Source of the DNA: Hygrophila difformis
Taxonomy: Eukaryota; Streptophyta; Magnoliopsida; Lamiales; Acanthaceae
Direction of reading: 5' to 3'
Length of the DNA: 64,000 nt
Assembly (NCBI GenBank): GCA_030278955.1
Contig: JAOANR010000003.1
Span: 51,804,902 to 51,868,901, forward strand
This document shows positions 1 to 10,197 of the stretch, piece after piece (position 1 is the stretch's first letter; the number at the start of each line of letters is the position of its first letter). A program made the position numbers and the translations under genes. Under the pieces are notes generated by a model. That model searched no databases. It was not told the DNA's origin and saw only the letters and a list, made by a program, of their open reading frames with translations.

Positions 1-560
1 GAATGGCCATGGGAATTTGTAAGGATCCGCCTCATCATTGTACATCCAGGATGACCTAGGCGATCATGCCAAATCATATATTCATTGGGAACAATAGACC
101 TATGGTTTGCCAGGTGATAATTTTCAACAGTATTTATCCTTGTATAATATATTCCAGAGGATAAACATGGCAATTTTTCCAACACTTGTTTTATACCAGA
201 AATGGTATTTATAATCAGCAGGTATTCATTACCTTTTGCTGTCAAAGTCTCGATATGATATCCATTTTCTCGAATATCTTTAAAACTCAACAAATTTCTT
301 CGAGACTTGGGAGATAAGAGTGCATCTTTCACAATTAATTTTGTCCCCTTGGGGAGCTGAAGGTTGGCTATGCCAGAGCCCTCTATTATATTTGCACTTC
401 CACTTATAGTGTTGATATTTCTATCTCCCATTTTCAAGTATGAAAAATATTGCTTATCATTTAATATCGTGTGCGTAGAAGCACTGTCTATCAGACATAT
501 TTCATTATCACCAATTTATAACCCCATTCTGGTATTTTTGAAAAAAGAAAATAACATATA
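1..560 (-). pseudogene. Copia protease / GAG-pre-integrase remnant
   Basis: Minus-strand translation gives a recognisable copia aspartic protease: the block DSASTHTILND, then a beta-rich stretch ending in LLSPKSRRNLLS, then the GAG-pre-integrase signature WHDRLGHPG near base 20-50. In the full element the protease would mature Gag-Pol and the pre-integrase segment would precede integrase. An in-frame stop lies just upstream of the protease block, so no continuous Gag-Pol can be read here. The reading frame is cut by the window edge. The family call is firm; the lineage within copia is not determined. Confidence 0.85.
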
Positions 561-669
561 TCAGTAACAAAATGATAATTCATACAATACTTAGCAAAAT
601 ACAAAAGGTACAGTAATACACACTACAACGGTATAATAAAACTCAAAAGGTACAATAAAACTAAAACTG

Positions 670-1749
670 CTATGCAGTGTCATTGAAGAAGTCTGCAACA
701 TCAAACTCTGGCTCTATGAGCAGATCATCGTTAGTGGCCTCAGTTGCATTCACAATAGCATTACTTGTAGTGGCAATGTCCTCAGGATTTTGTTCAGCAA
801 AGTTTGTTTCAACCTGCTTGTTCTTTCCTTTCAACGAGTCCTGGTACAACTTTACCTAATGACCTGCTGTGCGGCATATTTGGGACCAGTGACCCTCCAT
901 ACCACAACGGTGGTATTTTTCTTCAACTTTTGCTTTGCCTTTATCATTATAATCTTTTGAGGCACTGCTTTGATTGCTATTGTATGGCTTTCTTTCAGAA
1001 TTCTGGTTACGTGGATATGGTTCTGGTCTTATATAGACATTACTTCTTTCACGCCCATTTCCACGACCACTACCACGACTATGTCGTCGGCCACGCCCAC
1101 GAGGCCCCACACGGCCACGTCCACGACCACGATGCGATGATTCTGTGAAATTCATCTCAGGATATGCAGTACTTCCTGTCGGTCTGGACTCATGATTTTT
1201 CATCAGTAACTCATTGTTTTTCTCTGCCAGCAGTAAGCAAGTAATCAGTTCGGAGTATTCTGTGAATCCCTTTTCTCTGTACTGCTGCTGTAACAGCAAA
1301 TTTGTGGCATGGAAAGTAGAGAGTGTCTTCTCTAACATATCATTTTCTGTTATTTTTTCGCCACATAATTTCAGCTGTGCTGTAATTCTGAACATGGCTG
1401 AATTAAAATCATTTATGGACTTATAGTCCTGCAGCCTTAACTGGTGCCATTCATGTCGGGCACTCGGGAGATTGATCAATATTAAATGATCATATCTTTT
1501 CTTTAAATTCTCCCATAGATCCTGTGGATCTTTTACCGTCAAATACTCTAATTTCAATCCTTCATCAAGATGATGTCGGAGAAAAATCATAGCTTTGGCA
1601 CGGTCGTGGCCTGTGGCCGTATTTTCTTTCAATATAGTCATTTCAAGACCCATAGACTCCAGATGGATTTCGACATCCATTCTCCAGGATAAATAATTAT
1701 TCCCGGACCTCTCCAGTGGCATGAATTCCTGTTTCGTCAGATTAGTCAT
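670..1749 (-). pseudogene. gag: Copia Gag (UBN2-type), interrupted
   Basis: The first 297 residues run from 1749 to a stop at 856-858. The same frame then continues to about 670 with a typical post-Gag tail (LYQDSLKGK ... FDVADFF), so the stop is a nonsense mutation and not the natural end. The N-terminal capsid-like part (about residues 1-190) matches the UBN2 / copia Gag family. It is followed by an RGRGR-rich basic segment and a CCHC knuckle. The knuckle reads YHRCGMEGHWSQIC: its first cysteine is replaced, so zinc binding is probably lost. Gag would package the element RNA in cytoplasmic particles. Between about 560 and 670 I see only AT-rich sequence separating Gag from the protease remnant. 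Confidence 0.85.
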
Positions 1750-1881
1750 ATTTGTATTGGAAATAGTAGCAGTATACTCAACAGGATTTTCAGAAAGCCT
1801 CGAACGGAACTTCGGTAGGATTGGAAAAATTCCAACAGCACCCGGACAGAACTTCGGTAGGGATGGAAAACTCCAAGCGGT

Positions 1882-1893
1882 CGTGCTGATAAC
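1882..1893 (-). promoter_or_regulatory. Copia primer-binding region
   Basis: Minus-strand TTATCAGCACGA lies one base inside the LTR end. It resembles the primer-binding motif seen next to LTRs in several plant copia lineages that appear to use an internal (half) Met-tRNA. The tRNA assignment is from memory of the family and is not proven here. Confidence 0.55.
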
Positions 1894-1894
1894 G

Positions 1895-2220
1895 TGTTGT
1901 GATATATTGATTATATGTGTATGTATATGAGTAGTATTTGAGAGAGTAATAATAGCTCTTGATGATCACTTATGAAGAGGAATATGAGAAATAGAGATCA
2001 TGGTAACGAAGAGTGAATGAAAGATAGATAATTTACATTCATCAAGTCACATATTTATAGGCAACAAATATGCCTATGAGCCGACTAAGTATGGTAGAGA
2101 AATCGAAATTTTCTACTTCATAGTAAGACTTAGTGTACAAGTTAAGATATCTAATACATGCATATATCTAAGGATTAGTGTAGGTGCATGCATCCATAAT
2201 AGTACCATCATTTTTGAACA
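1895..2220 (-). repeat. 5' LTR of the copia element (326 bp)
   Basis: Both ends carry a short inverted terminus: TGTTGTGATA on the plus strand at 1895 and TTGAACA ending at 2220, that is TGTT...AACA when read on the element strand. The primer-binding motif abuts the inner end. A TATAAATA box on the minus strand at about 2049-2057 would drive transcription leftward into gag. The outer 5-bp duplication (ATAAT after 2220) cannot be checked because the partner LTR is outside the window. Confidence 0.75.
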
Positions 2221-2685
2221 ATAATTTAAATTTCTACATTTCCAATCATAATATAAATTAAATTGTAAACTTTCTATTTGACATAAAAATAAAAATATAG
2301 TAAAGTGAAACACATGACATACAAACATATAGTAAAGTGAAAGTAAATAAAGAAAGGTGAAAAAAAATAAAAATAAAAATAAAAACTGATCTTAACCTAA
2401 GGGGAAAAATGAGTAAATAAAAGAAATCTATAATATGCTAAAGTGGAGTATTCTCCATAAAATTTTCCCTCAAAACTCCTCTCTCCTCTACATTGATTGT
2501 TCTTTATTCTTTATATCTTTTAATTTCAATCTAGTTTATATATATGCTAGTATTATCCCAGCCCGAATGGGCCGGGATATGATAACGATGGATATATATA
2601 GTTTGAATAATAAAATATTGAAATTTAATATTTGTATGTTGATCGACAATAATTAATTCACCAATAATTAAACATGAAATATCAA
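2221..2685. other. AT-rich intergenic DNA with one small palindrome
   Basis: I see no coding sequence. The only structure is an imperfect hairpin at 2554-2579: arms TATCCC-A-GCCC and GGGC-C-GGGATA around a GAAT loop, with one A-C mismatch. Confidence 0.6.
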
Positions 2686-2698
2686 TTGTTCAAATATA

Positions 2699-2874
2699 TA
2701 TAACTAAACGCAACTGGCATGAGGCTATGGTAGATTAAGCAAATGTCTCGGGTTCGAGCCTTTGTGTGCAGAATTATGCTTTGGGAGATGCAACTCTTCA
2801 ATGCCCACCAGATCCTCGAGGAATTAGTCTTGGGCCCAATATGACCTGAGGATACCCGGTATACGCCAAAAAAC
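2699..2874 (+). mobile_element. tRNA-derived SINE, copy 1, with 13-bp target-site duplication
   Basis: The 176-bp unit has an A-box-like stretch at about 2715-2728 (TGGCATGAGGCTATGG) and a clean B box, GGTTCGAGCC, at 2751-2760, the internal RNA polymerase III promoter pattern. It is flanked by the exact direct repeat TTGTTCAAATATA at 2686-2698 and 2875-2887. A related copy lies at 61895-62010, which shows this is a dispersed family. It is non-coding and would depend on LINE proteins for movement. Confidence 0.8.
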
Positions 2875-2887
2875 TTGTTCAAATATA

Positions 2888-3231
2888 AATCATTGTTTTT
2901 AATATTAAAATAAACATTTTACATACATTCAATGTAGGTCATTTAATTTCAAATTGATATGAAGCATATAAAATATTTAATACAAAATATTATAAATAAA
3001 TAAATAAATATTACATAATATCATGTATAATATTTAAAGATTAATTGCTAAAATATTTAAATTCATTAAACAATGTAAATAAATGCTAGATAATTAAACA
3101 ATGCAAATTGGGTTTAATTCCTAAAAGCCCAATTGAGTTTCAAAATTAATAATTAAAGTTAATTATTTTTAACCCCATTAATGATCCATCACTATTCATA
3201 AGATCAAGAGATTTTATATATTATAGATATA
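2888..3231. other. AT-rich intergenic DNA
   Basis: Very A/T-rich with short ATAA/TAAA runs. I see no gene, no terminal repeats and no clear structure. Confidence 0.5.
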
Positions 3232-3495
3232 ATAAAATTATAAAGAAAAAATAGAATTAAATAGACGGATTCATTATTGCACACCCATAAAAACTTCTGA
3301 ACTGAAAAGTGTAAAACAAATTATTTTTTCAAGATGGGATGTTTATTCAAAATATTTTAAATATAAATAAGAATAAAAATTTATAAAAAAATTGAATTAA
3401 ATAGAGGGTGTATATCACTATATTATACACTCATGAAAACCTTTGAATTGGAAAGTGTAAAAAAAAAAAAATTAGTTTTTCAAGATAGAAATTTC
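3232..3495. repeat. Two tandem copies of a ~140-bp AT-rich repeat
   Basis: Copy 1 starts at about 3232 and copy 2 at about 3371. Each has a GAATTAAATAGA block, a short segment with CACCCAT or CACTCAT, a GAA-T-GAAAAGTGTAAA block, an A/T run, then a CAAGAT block. A third, separate copy lies at 4925-5040. No open frame runs through them; the origin is unknown. Confidence 0.65.
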
Positions 3496-3895
3496 ATTCT
3501 AAATATTTTAATTTATTGTTACATATATTTTTTTTGGCACTATTAACTGTTTAACTTTTATTCGAATTTTTATCATAGCTATGTAAGAAAAAACATAGTC
3601 AAATGAGATCTTGTTAGATTCGTCTAATCTTGTAGTTTTAGGCAATCAACTTTTTATAACTTTTCGTTGTATACAATTTAAGTTATTAACCATTTAAAAT
3701 GTGTATCGACATACGTGCTGGGTGGGTCCATAAAAAAATAATGAGACGGATGAAGTATTATTTATTTCAGTAACTAATACTAGTAATACTTTCTTGGCCT
3801 TCATTGGCTAACAAAAAACAAAAAATAAAAATAAAAAACAAACTAATAGTAATACTAATGTCTAGAGAGATGTAATGATAATGATAAAATAATAG
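3496..3895. other. Intergenic DNA without recognisable features
   Basis: No open frame of note and no terminal repeats. It is AT-rich with scattered A runs. Confidence 0.5.
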
Positions 3896-3897
3896 TA

Positions 3898-4163
3898 CTC
3901 CCTCCCTTCCGTTTTATTTGTCTTTTTAGAAACAAAAAAAGCATTCCAAAATAGTTTTCATTTTTTCTATTTATATCATACTTTTTCAATATTACCCTTA
4001 TATTTTTATAAATATTACTCATAGAATATTGTGCAATTTCTCTCCACCTTAATTTTATTTCTTTTATAGATGGGGGCAGAAATGGAAAATAGGGGACTAA
4101 TAATTGATTTTATTGGTATTTGGAAATTAGTCTAAAACGACCACTAAATTTGAACGGAGGGAG
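3898..4163. mobile_element. Stowaway-like MITE (266 bp)
   Basis: The element starts CTCCCTCCCTTCCG and ends with the inverted counterpart GAACGGAGGGAG. It is flanked by TA dinucleotides at 3896-3897 and 4164-4165. CTCCCTCC-type termini with a TA duplication are the signature of Stowaway MITEs (Tc1/mariner superfamily). There is no coding capacity, so movement would need a transposase supplied elsewhere. Confidence 0.85.
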
Positions 4164-4249
4164 TAATTTTCATTATAAATTTATGCTGAATTCTAAATCT
4201 ATATATATTATTATTATATTAAAGTTGAGTATTAATATTCATCCAACAA

Positions 4250-4789
4250 TGTCATAACTCACTCCAATTAATGAAGTTAGGTTCTTCCACCGCATTATCA
4301 CTACCTCGCCCATGTGTACTATATGTGGGGATCAAGTTGAATCTTGGCAGCATGCAATATTTATGTGTCCTTGGGCGCGCCAGGTGTGGGGTTATTGGAA
4401 CTCATTGGAGTGCTGAGGGGTTGGTTTATGGCTTGCAGAATCCTTAGGTGAAGTTTCAGTTACTTGCTTTGTGGTGCGGTTGATCTCTACGTTGGGTTGT
4501 CATTTGCATCGTTTTCTGGCCACTGATTAAAGCTACCAGGAGTGTTAGATTACGCTTTTAAACTTGTGAGATTCAGACATATCTTTAGAGAGGGCAATCG
4601 TGTAGCGGACGCCTTGGCGAAGATGGCAACAAGTAAGGAGGAATATTTCACAACTTGGGCGTCGTCCCCCCACGATTAATCCCATGGATCATGGCATTTA
4701 GCTCTTCACTTCCGCTTTCTTAGGTTTATTTTATTTTATTTTTTTTCTCTTTCTTTGCCTGCCTTGATGGCGATGTTCACAAAAAGAAT
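4250..4789 (+). mobile_element. 5'-truncated LINE (3' end only), decayed
   Basis: A 540-bp remnant of the 3' end of an L1-type LINE. It encodes broken pieces of the zinc-binding RT-linked domain (CTICGDQVESWQHAIFMCPW, about 4318-4377) and of the RNase H end (FREGNRVADALAKM ... FTTWASSPHD, about 4585-4677). This is followed by a 3' UTR like that of the two larger LINEs here and a short A-rich tail. A 14-bp duplication, TATTCATCCAACAA, at 4236-4249 and 4790-4803 marks the insertion. Frameshifts and an internal deletion between the two domains make it non-functional. Confidence 0.8.
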
Positions 4790-4803
4790 TATTCATCCAA
4801 CAA

Positions 4804-5431
4804 AATTTCCTCCCAAAACTCATGTTCTTTTTAATTTATTACTACATTAAATTCTTTAATTCATTTCAATATAAATCATCCACATTAATTACTCTTCATA
4901 TCATCTCTTTTCTATATGAATAACTATAAAAAATTTATAAAAAAATAAAATGAATTAAATAGAGTGTACATGTATATCATTGTTACACACTTATAAAACC
5001 CTTAGATTGAAAAGTATATAAAAAAAATATATTCTTTTAAAAACTAGGAGTTTTAATTTGAGAAGACTTTATTTTATGGGATAAACTGATAAAGTACTAG
5101 TGAAATCATTGCATACTAGGTTCTTTACTGGCTATGGTGGAAAACATGCTGAACATAAATAAAAAATCCTTACAAAGGTATGGCTAAGTTTCTATTATTT
5201 TGAACAGTTACATTACTTTATTTTTTCTTATATCATTTTTTTTGCCCGGCGCATAGCGTTGGCAGGTTATTCTAGTGAATTCAAATAGATGAGTTGTTAA
5301 ACGAGTTGTGCACGCTCAAGTAGTTGAGAAGGAATATCAAAATAAAATTAGCTTGACTCGTTAAGCTTAACCAACGAGTTGGGCTTGAATTTTTATGAAT
5401 CAACTTCAACTGAGATCAAATTTAAGTGGAT
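4804..5431. other. Intergenic DNA with a third copy of the AT-rich repeat
   Basis: The stretch 4925-5040 repeats the GAATTAAATAGA ... ACACAC/T ... GAAAAGTAT pattern of the tandem pair at 3232-3495. The rest shows no coding sequence or structure I can name. Confidence 0.5.
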
Positions 5432-5433
5432 TT

Positions 5434-5592
5434 TGGATGTGCGATATGAAATAGATTATTTGATTATTGCTTTTTGAAAACACAAAAAATCAGATTTGCA
5501 GCACCATTTTTGGGCGGTTAAACTGATTATTTACATTTTGAAAACGCAATAATCAAATATTCTATTTTTCTACCGCTTATCCAAACATCGTC
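5434..5592. repeat. Short inverted-repeat (foldback) element
   Basis: The left arm (GGATGTGCGATATGAAATAG then ATTATTTGATTATTGC) is the imperfect reverse complement of the right arm (GCAATAATCAAATATTCTAT then TTTTCTACCGCTTATCCAAACATC). Arms are about 45-50 bp around a spacer of about 60 bp. This looks like a small MITE; its superfamily and target duplication are not clear. Confidence 0.5.
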
Positions 5593-5628
5593 TAAAACTA
5601 ACTAACTATAACTAAATTTCATTAGTTC

Positions 5629-5645
5629 AAAAGTGAGTCAGAACT
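5629..5645. repeat. Left target-site duplication of LINE-1
   Basis: A 17-bp block ending GTGAGTCAGAACT is repeated at 54116-54132 with one mismatch (A to G), directly after the A-tail of the LINE. The two copies bracket a single LINE that is now split by later insertions. Confidence 0.85.
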
Positions 5646-5675
5646 GAAGTTTCTTTTTTGGAACGGGAAAAAAAT

Positions 5676-7436
5676 ATGGGCGCCCCTAGGGTTTCCTCTC
5701 GGGCGACTCGAAATTCTCCAGCGACTCATTCAACGGCTCTTCTTGACCCTGGTGGAACGCTGCTGAAGGTCGTTCCTGTATCTGTCTCGCCTCCATTGGC
5801 CGTGTGTACGGGGGATGGGAGTCCTCCGCCGTCTGGTTCGTTCAGGGATGCGGTGCTGATTAATTCGGAGTCTGAGCCGTCGCAACCTACGGCTCCTTCG
5901 CCGGCTCCTTGTGATTGGCTTAAGGAGAATATGGCGTTTATTGATAGGGATGGTCCACATCATAGGTGTCCCAAGATTCGGTTTTGTAAACCGGTGCTTG
6001 ACGAACTTTTTGAATCATGGCAAGATACGCTAATCCTGAAAGTTTTAGGGCTTTCAGTTGGTTACATCACTCTGCAGGAGAGGCTCACGCGTGCATGGAA
6101 GTTATCGGGCGCGTTTGAGTTGCTGGATGTTGGTCACAGATGCTTTTACTCTAAGTTTGCTAACCCAATGGATCGTGAAAAGGTGTTGACGGGGGGGCCA
6201 TGGATGGTTTTCGACCATTGCTTGGCAATTAAAAGGTGGTCTGCGGATTTTCATCCTAGGAGTTCCAAAGTGAATACGGTTCAAACGTGGGTTAGGTTTT
6301 CCGACCTTAAGCAAGCGTTTTATACGGAAAACGCTCTTCGAGTAATTTTCGTAGCCTTGGGAACACTTGTTAAAGTTGACAGGAACACCACGGGCATCTT
6401 CAGGGGGCGTATGCTCGGGCCTGTGTAGAGATTGATCTTGACAAACCATTATTGGGGATGTTAAAGGTCGAGGGTGATCTAGTTCATGTTGCATATGAAG
6501 GCCTTCATATACTTTGTATGCAATGCGCTCGTTACGGACATACCCAGGATCGGTGTCCGAACCCTCGTCCTAAGACTTGTGCTGGGAAACCACTCACATC
6601 GGATGCTAGTAATACGGTGCCGGCCCAGGAGGCTGGTAATACTGAATCTTCTCATATGGATGCTGAGGCGCAGGGTTCTGGGGGGAATAGTGTGGAGAGG
6701 AATTCTCATGCTGTGGAGAAGGAAGGATTGGTGGACTTAGGTGTTGGTGAATGGATGGTGGTTAAGAGGAGGAAGGCTCGCTCGGGAAGACCGGGGAATC
6801 ATAGGGGGGCAAATACGATGGATTCTAAGCCACACCAGGCAGAGGAGGGGATGTCGCTGTCTAAAGCTCCTCATGGCTCTACGAAATCGGGCCTTGCAGC
6901 TAGAGGAGGCTCGGGAGGCTGATCCCCTGGTCACCTCAGAGATGCCAGCGGGTAGTGATGAACCCGTTATGGAGGAGAGTAAAAAGGATGAAGGGGTCAG
7001 TGGGCCTTTGGTTAATCATCCCGGAACTGCAGGACTTATGGAGGCGTCTACGGCGGATCATGGCTCTGAGATTGATGCTCCTACTCGGGCCCCTGTGGTG
7101 GAAAGTTTGCAGGGTCGGAGTGATGCCAAGACAAAAAATTCGACTAGACTAAAAAAGATGTTGCATGGGGTACATAAGAACCGGGTAGTGAAAAAACCCG
7201 GGCGTGGAGATGAGGGGACAGTGGGTGGCAAAATTGATGCTGACAAACACTTTCCCACAAAGTACAGACACTTGTTGACGGGTGGTGTGACTCTTGAGGC
7301 TTCGGCCACTTCTGGCTTAGGAAGGTGGTTGGAGGAAGGAGGGGATAAGAGTAAGGAATCTGTTATGGTGGTTGGAGGCGGACAGGAAGGAATGGAGAAT
7401 TCTTCTAACTTAGATTTGGCCGTGGTGCCACAATGA
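5676..7436 (+). pseudogene. LINE-1 ORF1 (DUF4283 / zinc-knuckle RNA-binding protein), frameshifted
   Basis: The first ATG is at 5676. Residues about 85-250 match the DUF4283 domain of plant LINE ORF1 proteins (DTLILKVLGLSVGY ... VLTGGPWMVFDHCLAI). One base appears lost in the G run at about 6397-6402, shifting the frame; the text resumes with ACVEIDLDKP and reaches a CCHC knuckle (CMQCARYGHTQDRC, about 6516-6557). A second shift between about 6860 and 6915 returns to the first frame, which runs through a low-complexity acidic/basic tail to TGA at 7434-7436. The intact protein would bind LINE RNA. Its stop overlaps the presumed ORF2 start as ATGA. Confidence 0.85.
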
Positions 7437-7458
7437 TTGTCTTCAAAGATTTTACGAT

Positions 7459-10174
7459 TGTAACACCCCGGATTTGGTAACCCAGGCCGAGGTGTCACCG
7501 CCGCATCTCCCTAGCAAGACACGGATTCCCGAGCTCGCTAAGGAGGTGCAAGGCTTATGGATATGCAAAGTTTTAAAAACATTCAACAATGAATCCGGAA
7601 TTTATTAATACTTCAATCAAAGTACGATAGTAAAAATCATCATGCATGGATAAGGTAAATGCAGCGGAAAAGTAATCACGGCCAACACGGCCAAAACCTC
7701 GGGTTAAACAGACCCGGTAAAAACAGTAATACGATGCAGAAAGCGAAAATGTTCATAAATAATTCCCCCCAAGTGTATGCGTATGCGTCACTCGACATAC
7801 TCTGTAAAAGAAAAATGACAACGGTTGTCAGTATAAAAATATACTGAGTAAGTTAATTCCTAACTAACAAATAAAAGGGATTACATGTGTTTAAACTAAA
7901 GATTTCGCTTCCCATACATAAATTTAAAACACATAATTCATTTGCAGCGGAAAACATGATTGAAGGGCATAATTTTAAAAGCGTAATTAAAAGCATAACT
8001 TAAGATGCATAATTTTAAATACATAATTTAAAAACATGATAGTACGATTTAAGCATAATGGAACACTCACGCAAGTCTTTTACATTTTATCCCGTAGACT
8101 AAGAAGAGGACACCATACCGGGAGATCACTAACGAGGCAATCTCAACATAGGACCACTAACGAGGCAGTCCAAACAATGGGAGACCACTAACGAGGCAGT
8201 CTAAAAAAGATAGTAGGACCACTAACGAGGCGATCCAAAAATACAGCGCGCGAGATCACTAACGAGGCAATCTCAGATAGTAAGGAGACCACTAATGAGA
8301 CAGTCTCAAAGATAATGATAGCAAGAAGATCGGCTCAGCCTAGTGAACGGGATTTTTCGAAAGCTCATATTTCAATGTTATCAAATGATCGATATCGCGT
8401 TTTCATAGTTCGAGTTTTCTCAAGTTCGAAAAATCCTATTCGAGGCAGTTTACGCCTTCCTTAATTAAAAATTCGTCTTTACACCAAAAATTCTGAAATT
8501 TTTACAGTAGTTCAAAACACACACACACGAACAACTTTCATGTTTTAAGTTTTTGGAAATAAGGTTCCGAAGTGAGTCGAAATTCGAGTTCATTGCAAAG
8601 AATGATTTCTTTCTTAAAAACTGGTTCCGTCACAGGTTCGTGCAACGCCGATTAAAAATTCATTTCAAAACCAATTAATGCGAAATTTTTACAGTAACTA
8701 CAAAACACATTAAGGAACAACTTTCATGTTTTAAGAATTTGGAAATAATGAATTCTTGGTACTCAAAAATCGACCACAACTCACTGCATACTCACGGGCT
8801 CCGAATAGGTTTAAAAATAGTTCTGAAAATTCGACCGTTTGACATATCAAATGAACACAAAAATATGTGAAATTTTATATGCATATTCTAGACACAATTA
8901 TCTACAAATTTTGTTTAGGTATGCAAAGTTGAATCATTCGAAAAATGGGTGAAAAACATGCATCAAGTCGAGTAAGGGAAACTGTCACAGTTTAAAAATG
9001 TTCGGGTTGTCACAGAAAGTTTACGGCGTGATTTGGGATAGCAAATCTTAATGTCAATGGCTGAAATTTGGACACAAGATAGATAAAGGTGTTAGAAACA
9101 ACTTTTATGCTGAAACGTTTTCGGTTTGAATTCCCGAAGGTTGAGTTTTAGGCGAGTCTTTGAAATTGGATGAAAATAGGGTTTTTGAAAACCGATTTTT
9201 GTTACAAGCCTATATCTCGAGTTTTAAACTACAAACAACCACGAAAATTTGTGATTAAGGTTTTAACTTACCGATTTGAAGATTAGGGTTACTGGGATGG
9301 GTATACGGATGCTCTAGGGTCGCGACGAACGGCCAATCCTTCCGATCGCTTTTCGTTCGTTTTCCGGCGTGAAATCGTAGTAAAGGAAACGGGTTAGCTT
9401 TTGAGTTTCTAAGTGTTATGGACGAATTAAAATGTTAAACCATGGCTTACCAAGAGTCTAGAGGGCAGGGCTTGGTTCCTCTCGCCTCGTCGTCGCCGGA
9501 ATGTTCGTCGGAAAGTGGATTCGGAGAGCTTTTGGCTTGGAGAGGAAGAATAAAGGGTGGCTAGGGTTTGTTTTCTGGAAAATATGGGGAAGGGGCGGCC
9601 ACACAGTCCCTATAACCTTCCCCCACTGCCTTGATCCGTTTCCCCTTGATAGGGGACGGATTTTTGGCAAGAAAATCACCATGGAAGGAAAGTTTACACC
9701 TCCTGCACCTCTGGCGCACTGGTGACGCGCACCTTTTGCTATGGCCGTGCAGAGCACGCGTGGACTGCCCTGGAGTCGCGACACCTCCGTCCGCGCGGTG
9801 GCCGCGCGGCAGCGCGCGGAGGGCGCGGGCCGGCCGGACCGGCCGGTTCGGCGGTCCGCGTGTTCTGTCGGGTCTTTCCTTGCTTTCCCCTATCGGTTTT
9901 CTACGTGTTAGCTCGATTCCTTGGGTCGTCTCCGGTTCGGAATCTTTACCTTAAACTTGTTACGAGTTCGGCTTATCGCTCGTAACATTTCCGTGTCCTA
10001 ATTAGTCTAGTCTAAATTGGTTCCAACTCCTCCTATCGTCCTTGTGATCTATTTCGTGATTTATTTCGCGACTGAACTTAGAAATTAGTTCCAAGCTGCC
10101 TACGTACCCTGTGAAGGGATCAAGTCATGACCTAGTTCAAAACAATTTGAATTTGTTTTCCCTCGGGTGTTACA
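7459..10174 (-). repeat. 3' LTR of the Tekay-like element (2716 bp)
   Basis: Starts TGTAACACCCCGG and ends CCTCGGGTGTTACA. On the element strand this is the downstream LTR, next to the polypurine tract at 10175-10187. It contains the six-hairpin array at 8122-8307 and a strongly GC-rich, CG-dense island at about 9740-9870. Short ORFs in the island are not supported as genes. The first 100 bases read the same in both LTRs, with scattered single-base differences further in. Confidence 0.9.
8122..8307. repeat. Six-unit hairpin array in the 3' LTR
   Basis: Six units of about 21-23 bp, spaced 7-22 bp apart, share the core CACTAACGAGGCA flanked by complementary ends. The flanks are GAGAT/ATCTC (units 1 and 5), GGAC/GTCC (unit 2), GAGAC/GTCTC (units 3 and 6, with unit 3's last base changed here) and GGA/TCC (unit 4). 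Stems change together while the loop stays nearly constant. The same array is in the other LTR at 15750-15935. Confidence 0.85.
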
Positions 10175-10187
10175 TCCTCCCCCCCTT
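10175..10187 (-). promoter_or_regulatory. Polypurine tract of the Tekay-like element
   Basis: On the minus strand AAGGGGGGGAGGA directly precedes the 3' LTR (TGTAACACCC). This is the expected primer for plus-strand DNA synthesis. Confidence 0.85.
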
Positions 10188-10197
10188 AAAAATACAG

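Larger units (their letters stand above)
1..2220 (-). mobile_element. Ty1/copia LTR retrotransposon, 5' half, leaving the window on the left
   Basis: The element is read on the minus strand: LTR (1895-2220), primer-binding region, gag (1749-856), then protease and GAG-pre-integrase remnants down to base 1. The integrase and RT part and the other LTR lie outside the window. The protease active-site block, with the residues DSASTH, marks it as copia-type. Gag and the protease region hold nonsense codons, so this copy is inactive. Confidence 0.9.

Noticed and set aside
2711..2765. A tRNA gene, because of the A-box and B-box pattern.
   Set aside because: No cloverleaf can be drawn beyond the B box, and target-site duplications bound a 176-bp unit, so it is a SINE.
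8122..8307. A CRISPR-like array (regular repeats with short spacers).
   Set aside because: The units are inside an LTR of a plant retrotransposon, the spacers are short and uneven, and the repeats are hairpins with changing stems.
9458..9985. Overlapping ORFs of 74-108 residues in the GC-rich part of the Tekay-like LTR (also 17086-17613).
   Set aside because: They lie on both strands of a CG-dense LTR segment, have no recognisable domains, and exist only because GC-rich DNA has few stops.
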